This document shows positions 9,373 through 18,373 of a stretch of 64,000 nucleotides of DNA, in pieces. The translations under genes and the position numbers were made by a program. Within the stretch, counting starts at the first letter, position 1; each line of letters begins with the position of its first letter. The DNA is from Motiliproteus sp041586615 (GTDB lineage Bacteria; Pseudomonadota; Gammaproteobacteria; Pseudomonadales; Balneatricaceae): NCBI GenBank assembly GCA_041586615.1, contig JBFGZS010000004.1:47147-111146 (forward strand), in the 5' to 3' direction. The notes under the pieces were generated by a model, which searched no databases, was not told the origin of the DNA, and saw only the letters and a program-made list of their open reading frames with translations.

Positions 9373-10395
9373 ATGGTTGCTATGGAAAAAACAGTTGCTA
9401 TGGAAAAAACAGTTGCTATGGAGAAAACACGAGCAGGGCCCTCTGGCAGCGCTAAGGCGGGCGGGCCGCCGCGTGTTATTTGTTTGATGGGCGCGACAGC
9501 GTCTGGCAAAACCGATCTGGCCGTTGCGCTGGTCGAACAGGCAAATTGCGAGATCATTAGCGTCGACTCCGCGCTGATCTATCGCGGAATGGATATCGGT
9601 ACAGCCAAACCTGACGCCGAGACACTGGCCCGTGCCCCGCATCGGTTGATCGATATTCGTGATCCGTCCGAGGCCTATTCGGCTGCCGAGTTCCGTCGTG
9701 ATGTGTTGGTGCAGATTGCGGAGATCCAGGCGGCGGGTCGAACGCCGCTGCTGGTGGGCGGGACGATGCTTTATTTTAAGGCGCTGCTCGAGGGGTTGGC
9801 TGAGTTGCCGCCATCGGATCCGATGGTGCGCGAGAGGTTGCTGGCTGAGGCGGAGCGGGATGGCTTGGCGTCCTTGCATCGACGTCTGGCTGCGATTGAT
9901 CCTGCCTCGGCACGACGGATTCACCCGAACGATCCGCAGCGGCTACAGCGCGCTCTGGAAGTCTATGAGGTCAGTGGGTGCACGTTAACCGAGTTATGGG
10001 AGCGACAGCGGCGCGATCGGCAGCTGCCTTTCAGGCCGGTGCAGCTGTGCGTCGAGCTTCGGGATCGAGCCCTGTTGCATGCGCGCATTGCCGCGCGGTT
10101 TGAGCTGATGCTGGAGCTGGGGTTCGAGGCGGAAGTCCGGGCGCTGTTTGAGCGCGGTGATCTGCATCCTGACCTGCCGTCGATCCGCTGTGTCGGTTAT
10201 CGGCAAATGTGGGAGTACCTGGCGGGGGATGTGTCGCGGGATGGCATGATCGAGCGGTCGGTTGTTGCGACGCGACAGTTGGCCAAACGGCAGCTTACTT
10301 GGTTGCGTCGCTGGCCTGATCTGCACCGGGTCGACCCCCAAGAGCGTAATTTCATTGGAAATGTCTTGAAATTACTCGGCGAGCACATAATATAG
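9373..10395 (+). CDS. miaA: tRNA dimethylallyltransferase
   Basis: Transfers the dimethylallyl group from DMAPP to A37 of tRNAs reading UNN codons. Motifs are the P-loop GATASGKTDLAVAL (about residue 36), DSALIYRGMDIGTAKP, HRLIDIRDPSEAYSAAEFRRD, LVGGTMLYFKALLEGLA, and RCVGYRQMWEYL. ATG 9373 starts 3 bp after the mutL stop. The first 20 residues come from three 18-bp tandem repeats, each holding an in-frame ATG, so the true start could be 9373, 9382, 9400 or 9418. The repeated peptide VAMEKT is outside the conserved enzyme fold. Confidence 0.96.
   Translation: MVAMEKTVAMEKTVAMEKTRAGPSGSAKAGGPPRVICLMGATASGKTDLAVALVEQANCEIISVDSALIYRGMDIGTAKPDAETLARAPHRLIDIRDPSEAYSAAEFRRDVLVQIAEIQAAGRTPLLVGGTMLYFKALLEGLAELPPSDPMVRERLLAEAERDGLASLHRRLAAIDPASARRIHPNDPQRLQRALEVYEVSGCTLTELWERQRRDRQLPFRPVQLCVELRDRALLHARIAARFELMLELGFEAEVRALFERGDLHPDLPSIRCVGYRQMWEYLAGDVSRDGMIERSVVATRQLAKRQLTWLRRWPDLHRVDPQERNFIGNVLKLLGEHII
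9376..9429 (+). repeat. Three 18-bp tandem repeats at the 5' end of miaA
   Basis: GTTGCTATGGAAAAAACA is present three times in tandem (9376-9393, 9394-9411, 9412-9429; the third copy has one A-to-G change). The unit length is a multiple of three, so copy-number change would keep the frame while changing the N-terminus and the number of possible start codons. Confidence 0.9.
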
Positions 10396-10536
10396 ACTAA
10401 ATCTGGCGACTCTCTTTACGCAGCTGCGGTATGATAAATATCACTGCGCATAGGCCTACTTTAGGCTAAACAGGCGAATCGTAAATTTTTGTTATTATAT
10501 CAACAACCTAATGGGTTGTATTGAAGGAGTACTACC

Positions 10537-10779
10537 ATGTCAAAAGGGCAAACGTTACAAGACCCTTATCTGAATATCTTGCGGAAGGAGCGAGTGCCTG
10601 TCTCGATCTTTCTCGTCAATGGCATCAAGCTGCAGGGGCAGATCGAATCGTTCGATCAATTTGTTATCCTGCTGAAAAACACAGTAAGCCAGATGGTGTA
10701 TAAGCATGCCATCTCGACCGTTGTGCCTTCCCGTCCGGTTAAGACACCCGTTACCAATCCAGAAGGTGATGATGAATAG
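10537..10779 (+). CDS. hfq: RNA chaperone Hfq
   Basis: Hexameric Sm-like RNA chaperone that pairs small RNAs with mRNAs. The 80-residue protein shows the Sm1/Sm2 core: LQDPYLNILRKERVPVSIFL, NGIKLQGQIESFDQFVILLK and the YKHAISTVVPSR end of Sm2 including the conserved KH. An AAGGAG ribosome site precedes the ATG, and a small hairpin (CAACC-TAAT-GGGTTG, about 10505-10518) lies in the leader. The C-terminal tail is short. The miaA-hfq-hflX order is conserved. Confidence 0.98.
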   Translation: MSKGQTLQDPYLNILRKERVPVSIFLVNGIKLQGQIESFDQFVILLKNTVSQMVYKHAISTVVPSRPVKTPVTNPEGDDE

Positions 10780-10792
10780 ACCGGGTTAAGGT

Positions 10793-12094
10793 TTGTTTTT
10801 TGAGCGCCCCGACTCGGGAGAAACGGCCATCCTTGTTCATATGGAAATGGCTGATGAAACTGAGAGGGAAGATCCGCGTGAATTCGAAGAGCTCGCACTC
10901 TCTGCCGGCGCAGATCCTGTCGCGCTGGTAACGGGGTCGCGAGCACGTCCTCACTCCAAGTATTTTATCGGTTCCGGAAAAGTTCAGGAGATCGTGCAGC
11001 TTGTCGCGCTGCACGATGCTGAGGTGGTGCTGTTTAATAATGCGTTATCGCCGGCCCAAGAGCGCAACCTTGAACAAGAGTTCAAGTGCCGGGTGTTGGA
11101 TCGGACCGGGCTGATCCTGGATATTTTTGCCCAGCGCGCCCGAACCCACGAAGGCAAGCTTCAGGTGGAGTTGGCACAGCTAGAGCATATGTCGACGCGG
11201 CTGGTGAGAGGTTGGACCCACCTTGAGCGCCAGAAGGGTGGGATTGGATTGCGGGGGCCGGGTGAGACCCAGCTTGAAACCGACCGTCGCTTGTTGCGTG
11301 CCCGTATCAAATCCATACTGCGACGGCTCGATAAAGTGCGTCGTCAGCGCGATCAGGGGCGGCGTTCTCGCCGCCGGGCCGAAGTCCCCAGCCTCTCCTT
11401 GGTGGGCTATACCAACGCGGGTAAATCAACGCTCTTCAATCGAATGACCGATGCCGAGGTTTATGCCGCCGATCAGTTGTTCGCCACCCTCGATCCGACG
11501 CTGCGTCGTCTGGATATCGCTGATGTGGGCAGCACTATCCTGGTTGATACCGTCGGTTTTATTCGTCATCTCCCGCATAAGTTGGTTGAAGCGTTTCGGG
11601 CTACGCTGCAGGAGGCGTGCGAAGCGAGTCTGCTGCTGCATGTTATCGATTGTCAGTCCGAGGAGCGTGATGGGCATGTCGAGCAGGTCCGTCTGGTGCT
11701 GGAAGAGATTGGCGCGCAGGATGTTCCTGTTCTCGAGGTCTACAATAAGCTTGATCTGCTGGAGGGTATGCCGCCGCGGATCGATCGGGATGCCGACGGG
11801 CGACCTGTACGGGTGTGGGTATCCGCCGTCAGTGGTGCGGGTCAGGAAGAATTGATGCGTGCGATCAGTGAGCTACTGGGCGATGAAATTGTCCATCAGT
11901 GGCTGAACATCGGTCCACACGAGGGCTTTTTTCGATCCCAGCTCTATGCGTTGGGGGCGGTCCAGGCTGAGCGATTTGCCGATGATGGCGGCATAGATCT
12001 GGAAGTTCGCCTGCAAAAGCGCGATCTGTTACAGGTGTTGAGTCGGGCGAATATCCCGGTTGATCGTTTTTTACCTGTTGAACTTGAGTGGTAG
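10793..12094 (+). CDS. hflX: Ribosome-rescue GTPase HflX
   Basis: Ribosome-associated GTPase that splits stalled or heat-damaged 70S ribosomes. Motifs are the family signature LSPAQERNLEQEF, FAQRARTHEGKLQVELAQL, the glycine-rich GGIGLRGPGETQLETDRRLL, P-loop GYTNAGKSTLFN (about 203-214), DTVGFIRHLPH, and NKLDLL. The start is taken as TTG 10793 (AAGG upstream), because the resulting FFERPDSGETAILVH matches the normal N-terminus of the family. The gene lies 13 bp after hfq. Confidence 0.95.
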   Translation: MFFERPDSGETAILVHMEMADETEREDPREFEELALSAGADPVALVTGSRARPHSKYFIGSGKVQEIVQLVALHDAEVVLFNNALSPAQERNLEQEFKCRVLDRTGLILDIFAQRARTHEGKLQVELAQLEHMSTRLVRGWTHLERQKGGIGLRGPGETQLETDRRLLRARIKSILRRLDKVRRQRDQGRRSRRRAEVPSLSLVGYTNAGKSTLFNRMTDAEVYAADQLFATLDPTLRRLDIADVGSTILVDTVGFIRHLPHKLVEAFRATLQEACEASLLLHVIDCQSEERDGHVEQVRLVLEEIGAQDVPVLEVYNKLDLLEGMPPRIDRDADGRPVRVWVSAVSGAGQEELMRAISELLGDEIVHQWLNIGPHEGFFRSQLYALGAVQAERFADDGGIDLEVRLQKRDLLQVLSRANIPVDRFLPVELEW

Positions 12095-12170
12095 TTGTCC
12101 TTGCAACCTAAGGAATCGCTTCCTAAAATGCGCAATGTTTTGCCAAGAATCTGAGTAAACGGAGAAATAT

Positions 12171-13352
12171 ATGGCCTGGAATGAGCCGGGTGGTGACGGG
12201 AAAAATCAAGATCCCTGGGGTGGTGGTAATCGTGGCGGTCGCAACGGTGGTGGCGGCGATAACCAGGGGCCTCCTGATCTTGATGAGGCGCTACGCAAGC
12301 TGCAGGAAAAGATGAATAGCATCTTTGGTGGCGGTAAGCGCGGGGGTGGCTCTTCTGGCAGCAGCGGATTTAGTGGCGGTTTTGCTATTATTCTGCTGGT
12401 CGTTGTTGCCTTGGTGTGGGCGGGTTCGGGTTTCTATACCGTCAACGAGCAAGAGCGCGTTGTTGTGTTGCGCCTGGGTAAATACCACGACACGGTTATG
12501 CCCGGTCTGCGCTGGAACCCGCCGTTGATCGATGCCCGTTATCCGATCAACGTCACGCGCGTTCAATCGAAGGATCATCGCGGACTTATGCTGACCGAAG
12601 ACGAGAATATCGTCGAGATCGGGCTGAAGGTTCAGTACAAGATTACTAACCCTGAAGACTATGTGCTTCGGGTGCGCGACCCCGACAGCAGCCTCGGGCA
12701 CGCCATCGAAAGTGCGCTACGCCACGTCGTCGGCACATCCGAGATGCACTTTCTCTTGACCGAAGGTCGAGCGGTGTTGGGTGCCGCGGTGCAGGCGCGG
12801 GTGCAGGAGTATATGGATGACTACGGTACGGGCTTGCTGATCTCCAAGGTGAACATCGAGTCATCGGAGGCCCCGAAGCAGGTCCAGGCGGCGTTTGATG
12901 ATGTTATCAAAGCGCGAGAGGATGAGCAGCGGGTCAAGAACGAAGCCGATACCTATTCAAACGGCGTAATCCCCGAGGCGCGAGGCCGGGCCCAGCGCTT
13001 GCTTGAAGAGGCAAACGCCTACCGCGAGGAAGTTGTGGCACGGGCAGTGGGTGAAACCAGTCGTTTTCTGGCGCTGTTGAGTGAGTATCAGAAGGCCCCC
13101 GAAGTCACCCGTGAGCGTATGTACTTGGACGCGGTGGAGTCGGTGATGTCGCGGACCAATAAAGTATTGGTGGATGTGGAGGGTGGAAATAACATGCTGT
13201 ATCTGCCGTTGGATCGTTTGACCGGCGGTCGTACTACGACTGGCGGGGAGCAGTTGATGCCCTCGGGTGTAAGCAGTGGAACGGTCGACGAGGTCGCCAA
13301 TGAGGTGATCAGGCGACTGCGGGCGCAAACCAGTAGAAAGGAGGCGCGCTAA
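12171..13352 (+). CDS. hflK: FtsH protease modulator HflK
   Basis: Membrane-anchored SPFH/band-7 protein that with HflC forms a cage around the FtsH protease. It has a glycine/asparagine-rich cytoplasmic N-terminus (about 1-65), one transmembrane helix (FAIILLVVVALVWAGSGFY, about 72-90), then the SPFH domain (VNEQERVVVLRLGKYHDTVM, GLRWNPPLIDA, VQYKITNPEDYVL) and a coiled-coil C-terminus. Its stop codon abuts the hflC start, with AGGAGG near its 3' end serving hflC. Confidence 0.96.
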   Translation: MAWNEPGGDGKNQDPWGGGNRGGRNGGGGDNQGPPDLDEALRKLQEKMNSIFGGGKRGGGSSGSSGFSGGFAIILLVVVALVWAGSGFYTVNEQERVVVLRLGKYHDTVMPGLRWNPPLIDARYPINVTRVQSKDHRGLMLTEDENIVEIGLKVQYKITNPEDYVLRVRDPDSSLGHAIESALRHVVGTSEMHFLLTEGRAVLGAAVQARVQEYMDDYGTGLLISKVNIESSEAPKQVQAAFDDVIKAREDEQRVKNEADTYSNGVIPEARGRAQRLLEEANAYREEVVARAVGETSRFLALLSEYQKAPEVTRERMYLDAVESVMSRTNKVLVDVEGGNNMLYLPLDRLTGGRTTTGGEQLMPSGVSSGTVDEVANEVIRRLRAQTSRKEAR

Positions 13353-14225
13353 ATGAGTGGCAGAAATCTAGGCGTTGTCGCAGCGATATTGCTGCTATTG
13401 GTTGTCGGTTCCAAGACGCTGTATATCGTTAAGCAAACTGAACGTGCGGTGCTGTTGCAATTTGGCGAAGTCGTCAATCCCGATGTGCAGCCGGGCTTGC
13501 GGTTTATGATCCCGATTGTGAACGAGGTCCGCAAGTTCGATGGACGGGTTCAGATGCTGGATACGCGTCCGCAAAATTACCTGACACTCGAGAAAAAGCG
13601 TTTGATCGTGGATTCTTTCGTAAAATGGCGGATCGCCGATGTGCGGATCTACTATACCGCGACGTCGGGCGACGAGTTTCGTGCGGCGGATCTGCTTTCT
13701 TCGCGGGTCGATACCGGGCTGCGTAACAAGTTTGGTCAGCGGACCATTAACGAAGTCGTATCCGGTGAGCGCGAAGATATGATGGTCGATCTCACCAATG
13801 ATCTGAATCAGATTACGCAAGATGAGCTGGGGATCGAACTGGTGGATATCCGGGTTAAGCGGATTGATCTGCCGGGAGAAGTCAGTCAGTCGGTGTATGA
13901 CCGGATGCGCAGTGAGCGCGAGCGTGAAGCGCGAGATCTGCGCTCAAAGGGTATGGAGCTTGCTGAGGGTGTGCGCGCCGATGCCGACCGTCAGAAGGCG
14001 GTTATCTTGGCCGAGGCATTTCGTGAAGCAGAAACCATCCGGGGTGAAGGTGATGCGATTGCGGCGGCAACCTACGCCGAAGCCTTTAGCCGGGATGCAG
14101 AGTTTTATTCGTTTTCACGTAGCTTGACAGCGTATAAGCAGAGCTTTAATAGCAGTGGCGATATCATGGTCGTGAAGCCTGATAGCGAATTCTTTAAATA
14201 CTTGAATAATGCTAAAGGCAAATAG
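13353..14225 (+). CDS. hflC: FtsH protease modulator HflC
   Basis: Partner of HflK in the periplasmic SPFH complex. It has an N-terminal membrane helix (VVAAILLLLVVGSKTLYIV), QTERAVLLQFGEVV, the band-7 fold, and a long charged coiled coil ending in FYSFSRSLTAYKQSF. The 290-residue length is normal. It starts immediately after the hflK stop and is followed by two terminator-like hairpins. Confidence 0.96.
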   Translation: MSGRNLGVVAAILLLLVVGSKTLYIVKQTERAVLLQFGEVVNPDVQPGLRFMIPIVNEVRKFDGRVQMLDTRPQNYLTLEKKRLIVDSFVKWRIADVRIYYTATSGDEFRAADLLSSRVDTGLRNKFGQRTINEVVSGEREDMMVDLTNDLNQITQDELGIELVDIRVKRIDLPGEVSQSVYDRMRSEREREARDLRSKGMELAEGVRADADRQKAVILAEAFREAETIRGEGDAIAAATYAEAFSRDAEFYSFSRSLTAYKQSFNSSGDIMVVKPDSEFFKYLNNAKGK

Positions 14226-14233
14226 CACGTGTT

Positions 14234-14292
14234 AAAAAAGCCTTAGGACCTGCCATCGATACGACAGTGTGGGTGGTGGGCCGGGCTTTTTT
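14234..14292 (+). terminator. Terminator-like hairpin after hflC
   Basis: AAAAAAGCC (14234-14242) pairs with GGCTTTTTT (14284-14292); the intervening 41 bases can fold further. It ends in a T-run 9 bp into the intergenic region. Confidence 0.6.
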
Positions 14293-14349
14293 GATTACAA
14301 GTTGCGCAATTGTGCTGCGTTAGAAAGAGTGATCGTGGTAGAATTCTGC

Positions 14350-14374
14350 AACCGGGATACGTCCCGGTTTTTTT
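14350..14374 (+). terminator. Strong terminator between hflC and the DUF2065 gene
   Basis: Perfect 8-bp stem AACCGGGA/TCCCGGTT with a TACG tetraloop and seven T residues. Just downstream (14388-14417) a 15-bp unit, GTTGTTTGGCATCTA, is directly repeated twice. Apart from these, the 14226-14542 gap shows nothing I can assign. Confidence 0.85.
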
Positions 14375-14542
14375 GTGGCTACGGATTGTTGTTTGGCATC
14401 TAGTTGTTTGGCATCTAAAGATGCCGCGTCAGGGTGAATGGGCTCGCTGGTTTAATGCGCATAGCCCATGCCCCGCGCGTTAAGTCGCCGGAGCAAGCCG
14501 CAGCTTTTTCCAGAAGCGTTGTGCGTAACGAATTGTAGTTGT

Positions 14543-14734
14543 ATGAGTTTTTGGCGTGAATTATCTATCGCTTTGTGTTTGATGCTGGTTCTCGAAGGGG
14601 TTATTCCGTTCTTGTATCCGCAGCGCTGGCGCAAGCTCGTGGCTCAATTGGCGCAGATTGATGATGGTTTGTTGCGACTTATCGGGCTCTTCAGCATGTT
14701 GTTGGGTACCGGGGCGCTCTATCTGATTCACTGA
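14543..14734 (+). CDS. DUF2065 (YjeT-type) small membrane protein
   Basis: 63-residue protein with two hydrophobic segments (ALCLMLVLEGVIPFLYP and LLRLIGLFSMLLGTGALYLI) separated by the conserved QRWRKLVAQLAQI block. Length, topology and position between hflC and hisZ/purA match the DUF2065/YjeT family, whose function is not known to me. I chose ATG 14543 over upstream in-frame codons because similarity begins at MSFWREL. Confidence 0.85.
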   Translation: MSFWRELSIALCLMLVLEGVIPFLYPQRWRKLVAQLAQIDDGLLRLIGLFSMLLGTGALYLIH

Positions 14735-14763
14735 TAACCCGAAAGGGGGAGAAGATCACAATC

Positions 14764-15945
14764 ATGTCTATTGCCGATCGTTGGTTACTGCCCGATGGTG
14801 TGAAAGAGGTTCTGCCAGCCGAAGCACGGCAGATAGAAGCCTTGCGTCGACAGTTGCTTGATCTGTTCGATAGCTGGGGCTACGAGTTGGTTATGCCGCC
14901 GCTGATTGAATACCTGGAGTCGTTGCTGACGGGGACGGGGAATGATCTGGCATTGAGTACCTTTAAAGTCACCGATCAGCTGACCGGGCGCATGATGGGG
15001 CTGCGGGCCGATACAACGCCGCAGGTTGCACGAATCGACGCGCATAGTTTACAGCGGGAGGCGCCTTCACGGCTTTGTTATGTGAACTCGGTGCTGCATA
15101 CCGTGCCTGCCAGTTTGTTAACCGGGCGTTCGCCCTTACAGATTGGTGCCGAGCTCTACGGTCATGGCGGCGGTGAGAGTGATCTGGAAGTGATCAGCCT
15201 GATGCTGGAAATGCTGCAGGTGTTGCAGCCGGATCAACAGCTGACGCTGGATCTGGGGCATGTGGGTATTTATCGGGCGCTGGTTGGCCAAAGTGGTCTG
15301 GCGGCAGATCAGGCTGCAGAGCTGTTTGATCTGCTGCAACGCAAGGCGTTGACCGAGCTTGATGTACGTTTAGCGTCGCTGCCGCTGAGTGAATCGCTGG
15401 CGGAATGCTTTCGCCGGTTACCGCGCTTAAATGGCTCCATTGCGGTGCTCGATGAGGCGCGAGCCTTGCTGGCCGGGGATGCCAAGGTCATGGTGGCCCT
15501 GAATGAGTTGCAAGCCGTATGCGCGGCAGTATCCAGTCGTTATCCGCAGGTTGAGCTGTACCTGGATCTGGGTGAGCTGCGTGGGTTTAACTACCATACG
15601 GGAATTGTTTTTGCGGCCTATTTGCCGGTCTTTGGCGAGGCGTTGTGCAAAGGGGGGCGTTATGATGAGATTGGTCGCGATTTTGGTCGAGCTCGCCCCG
15701 CGACAGGTTTTAGTGCGGATTTGAAAGTCCTGGCAGAAATTTGTGCCGGGAAGCCGAAGGCGCGTACGGCTATTTTAGCACCGGCTGGCAGTGATGAGGC
15801 CTTGTGGGCGCAGGTGCGAAACCTGCGTGCTGACGGTGAGCGTGTTATTGTTGAGTTGCCTGGCCAGCCCGGTGACGCACAGGAGATGGGGTGTGATAGG
15901 CATCTCGTTTTCGTGGATGGGAACTGGCGGGTCCAGCCCCTGTAA
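14764..15945 (+). CDS. hisZ: ATP phosphoribosyltransferase regulatory subunit
   Basis: Catalytically inactive histidyl-tRNA-synthetase paralogue that combines with a short HisG to form the regulated first enzyme of histidine synthesis. It shows class II synthetase features: LPDGVKEVLPAEA, a motif-2-like MGLRADTTPQVARIDAH, and ELRGFNYHTGIVFAAYLP with CKGGRYDEIGRDFGRARPATGF. The 393 residues lack the C-terminal anticodon-binding domain of HisRS. It implies a short-form hisG elsewhere in the genome. It is followed by purA after 34 bp. Confidence 0.96.
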   Translation: MSIADRWLLPDGVKEVLPAEARQIEALRRQLLDLFDSWGYELVMPPLIEYLESLLTGTGNDLALSTFKVTDQLTGRMMGLRADTTPQVARIDAHSLQREAPSRLCYVNSVLHTVPASLLTGRSPLQIGAELYGHGGGESDLEVISLMLEMLQVLQPDQQLTLDLGHVGIYRALVGQSGLAADQAAELFDLLQRKALTELDVRLASLPLSESLAECFRRLPRLNGSIAVLDEARALLAGDAKVMVALNELQAVCAAVSSRYPQVELYLDLGELRGFNYHTGIVFAAYLPVFGEALCKGGRYDEIGRDFGRARPATGFSADLKVLAEICAGKPKARTAILAPAGSDEALWAQVRNLRADGERVIVELPGQPGDAQEMGCDRHLVFVDGNWRVQPL

Positions 15946-15979
15946 TTTTTTATGACTGTTAGTTAGAGAATAGCAATCC

Positions 15980-17269
15980 ATGGGCAAGAATGTCGTAGTG
16001 CTGGGCACCCAATGGGGTGACGAAGGTAAAGGTAAAATTGTCGATCTGCTTACAGAGCAGGCGTCTGCTGTCGTCCGCTTTCAAGGAGGGCATAATGCGG
16101 GCCATACGCTGGTCATTGATGGTAAAAAAACGGTGCTGCACCTGATCCCCTCGGGCGTGTTGCGTGAGGGTGTTGTTTGTCTGATCGGTAACGGCGTGGT
16201 GTTGTCACCGGAGGCATTGCTGAAAGAGATTCGCGAGCTTGAGGCTTCCGGTGTTCCGGTTCGCGAGCGTTTGCGGCTAAGTCCGTCTTGTCCGCTGATT
16301 CTGCCGTATCATGTGGCGCTTGATCAGGCGCGCGAACTTGCGCGGGGTGAGGCGAAAATCGGTACGACCGGTCGCGGTATTGGTCCTGCGTATGAAGATA
16401 AAGTCGCGCGTCGTGGACTGCGTCTGTGTGATGCCCTGGATCCGGCACGTTTTGCGACCAAGTTGAAAGAAATACTTGAGTATCACAACTTTTCGCTGCA
16501 AAACTACTACAAAGTCGAGCCGGTTGATTTCCAGAAAACCTTCGATGATACCTTGGCAATGATCGAAGAGATTCGCCCGATGGTGGCGGATGTCACCGGT
16601 ATGCTGCATGAGTACCGTCGCAACGGTGAGAACGTCTTGTTTGAAGGCGCGCAAGGCTCGCTGCTGGATATCGACCACGGTACCTATCCCTACGTAACGT
16701 CTTCAAACACCACGGCGGGCGGTGCGGCTACCGGTAGTGGCTTTGGTCCTTTGTACCTTGATTACATCTTGGGTATTACCAAGGCGTATACGACGCGCGT
16801 TGGTTCTGGGCCGTTTCCGACTGAATTGTTCTGTGATATTGGTGCGCACCTGGCGGTCAAGGGGCACGAGAAAGGCGCAACTACCGGCCGTGATCGGCGT
16901 TGTGGTTGGTTCGATGCGGTTGCATTACGCCATTCTATCCAGGTAAACAGCGTATCGGGTATCTGCTTGACCAAGCTGGATGTGTTGGATGGCGTCGAGA
17001 CGATCCGGATCTGTGTGGCCTATGTCGATAAGGACGGTAACCCTGTTCCTGTCCCTTATGATAGTGAAGGGTACGCGGCGGCACGCCCGGTTTATGAGGA
17101 TATGCCCGGCTGGAGCGACTCTACGGTTGGTGTGCGGACGTTGGATGGCTTGCCTGAAAACGCGCGCGCCTATATCAAGCGTCTAGAGGAATTGGTTGGG
17201 GCGCCGATCGATATCGTCTCAACAGGCCCTGATCGTAACGAAACGATCGTACTGAGAAATGCATTCTGA
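15980..17269 (+). CDS. purA: Adenylosuccinate synthetase
   Basis: GTP-dependent conversion of IMP plus aspartate to adenylosuccinate, the committed step to AMP. Motifs are GTQWGDEGKGKIVDLL (N-terminal P-loop-like), GGHNAGHT, TTGRGIGPAYEDK, FEGAQGSLLDIDHGTYPYV, TTGRDRRCGWFD and TKLDVLDG. The 429-residue length is typical. A terminator follows at 17284-17313. Confidence 0.98.
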   Translation: MGKNVVVLGTQWGDEGKGKIVDLLTEQASAVVRFQGGHNAGHTLVIDGKKTVLHLIPSGVLREGVVCLIGNGVVLSPEALLKEIRELEASGVPVRERLRLSPSCPLILPYHVALDQARELARGEAKIGTTGRGIGPAYEDKVARRGLRLCDALDPARFATKLKEILEYHNFSLQNYYKVEPVDFQKTFDDTLAMIEEIRPMVADVTGMLHEYRRNGENVLFEGAQGSLLDIDHGTYPYVTSSNTTAGGAATGSGFGPLYLDYILGITKAYTTRVGSGPFPTELFCDIGAHLAVKGHEKGATTGRDRRCGWFDAVALRHSIQVNSVSGICLTKLDVLDGVETIRICVAYVDKDGNPVPVPYDSEGYAAARPVYEDMPGWSDSTVGVRTLDGLPENARAYIKRLEELVGAPIDIVSTGPDRNETIVLRNAF

Positions 17270-17283
17270 CCGAGTGATGCTAT

Positions 17284-17313
17284 AAAAGGCGGCCGTTAGG
17301 TCGCCTTTTTTTT
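17284..17313 (+). terminator. Terminator after purA
   Basis: AAAAGGCG (17284-17291) pairs with CGCCTTTT (17302-17309) and is followed by more T residues. Confidence 0.8.
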
Positions 17314-17348
17314 CGCCAGTTTCTGGTGCGTTGCAGAGAGTTGTGCAT

Positions 17349-17374
17349 AAAAAAAGCGATCAATGATCGCTTTT
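17349..17374 (-). terminator. Terminator after the suhB-like gene
   Basis: AAAAGCGATC/GATCGCTTTT inverted repeat with a 3-nt loop. On the minus strand it ends in a T-run of seven, placed 36 bp after the suhB-like stop. Confidence 0.75.
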
Positions 17375-17409
17375 AGAAGCCGGCGGCGCTGAATGATGCC
17401 TGTTGCCTG

Positions 17410-18222
17410 TTAGCGGCGTAATTCTTCGCTTAATGCGGGACGGATGGTTTGTAATAGTTGCTTGAACAGGCGTGGGTTAGCCGCGACCACGTTGCCGCTT
17501 TTGCTGCTGTTGCTGCCGCCGATGAAATCAGCGACCAGGGCACCGGCTTCAACAAGTAGCAAGCTTCCCGCGTCGATGACATTGGGTTCGATGCTGACGG
17601 TTGTGCAGCCATCCAGGCGGCCAGCAGCCACGTAAGCCAGGGTCAGGGCGCTGCTCTGGGTGATGAGTAGTTCTGCACCCTGTTCGCTTAATTGCCGGTT
17701 CAATGCGTTAAAGCCGTTTAAGTGGGGGTGCGGACCAGGCCGGGCGCCCAGGCTGCTGCCGAGATAAGAAGCCTCTGTGGTTTTATGCGCAGTGACCCGG
17801 ATTCGCTTGCCGTTGAGCTGTGCGCCACGACCACGGCTGGCGGTGTATTCTTCGCCAACAATCGGGTTGATGATAACGGCGTGCTCGGTGCGGCCTTTTT
17901 CCTTGCAGACCAGGCAGAGCGCAAACATCGGTATGTTGCGCTCATAGTTACGGGTGCTGTCGATCGGCGTGATAAACCATTCGGTATCGCCGTTGCTGTT
18001 GCTATCCAGTTGGCCGCTAAACTGCCCGAAGACGCGGTGTTGTGGGTTGGCCTTGAGCAGGGTGTGGGCGACGCTTTTTTCAGCGTGGCCGGCGGTTTCG
18101 CGAATGAAATCGCTGACGCTTTCCTGCTCGGAACGGATGATGTCCAGTCGCTCCATGGCGCGGGCGATCTGTTCTGAGGCAATTCGTGCGGCCCTGAGGG
18201 CGATGTTTAAGGTGGGTTGCAT
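17410..18222 (-). CDS. suhB: SuhB/inositol monophosphatase-family protein with degenerate active site
   Basis: 270-residue protein of the inositol monophosphatase family, placed next to trmJ as suhB is in many gammaproteobacteria. In E. coli SuhB also works as a NusA-binding antitermination factor for rRNA transcription, a role not needing catalysis. The fold is visible: ETAGHAEKSVAHTLL, GRGAQLNGKRIRV, IEPNVIDAGSLLLVEAGAL. But the metal-binding positions are altered. Where active enzymes have DPxDGTxNF this has TPIDSTRNY (first Asp to Thr); the Glu of the (I/T)EES-type motif is replaced in FGQFSGQLD; and the Asp of the late WDxAAG motif aligns with Val in EPNVIDAG. I therefore infer a phosphatase-dead protein with a retained structural or antitermination role. 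Confidence 0.85.
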   Translation of the reverse strand: MQPTLNIALRAARIASEQIARAMERLDIIRSEQESVSDFIRETAGHAEKSVAHTLLKANPQHRVFGQFSGQLDSNSNGDTEWFITPIDSTRNYERNIPMFALCLVCKEKGRTEHAVIINPIVGEEYTASRGRGAQLNGKRIRVTAHKTTEASYLGSSLGARPGPHPHLNGFNALNRQLSEQGAELLITQSSALTLAYVAAGRLDGCTTVSIEPNVIDAGSLLLVEAGALVADFIGGSNSSKSGNVVAANPRLFKQLLQTIRPALSEELRR

Positions 18223-18373
18223 CGGTATCTTACTGTCTGTGGAGAAAGGGGGCTGGCGGAATGTAACTAGCCGCGCAGTATAGCAAACTTAGGTTTAGCC
18301 GCCTAAGCTTTTAGTCCGTTCTGGTATAAATCTGCTAGAATGCGCCGTTTTTAATCCTTATAGAGGTGGTGGC

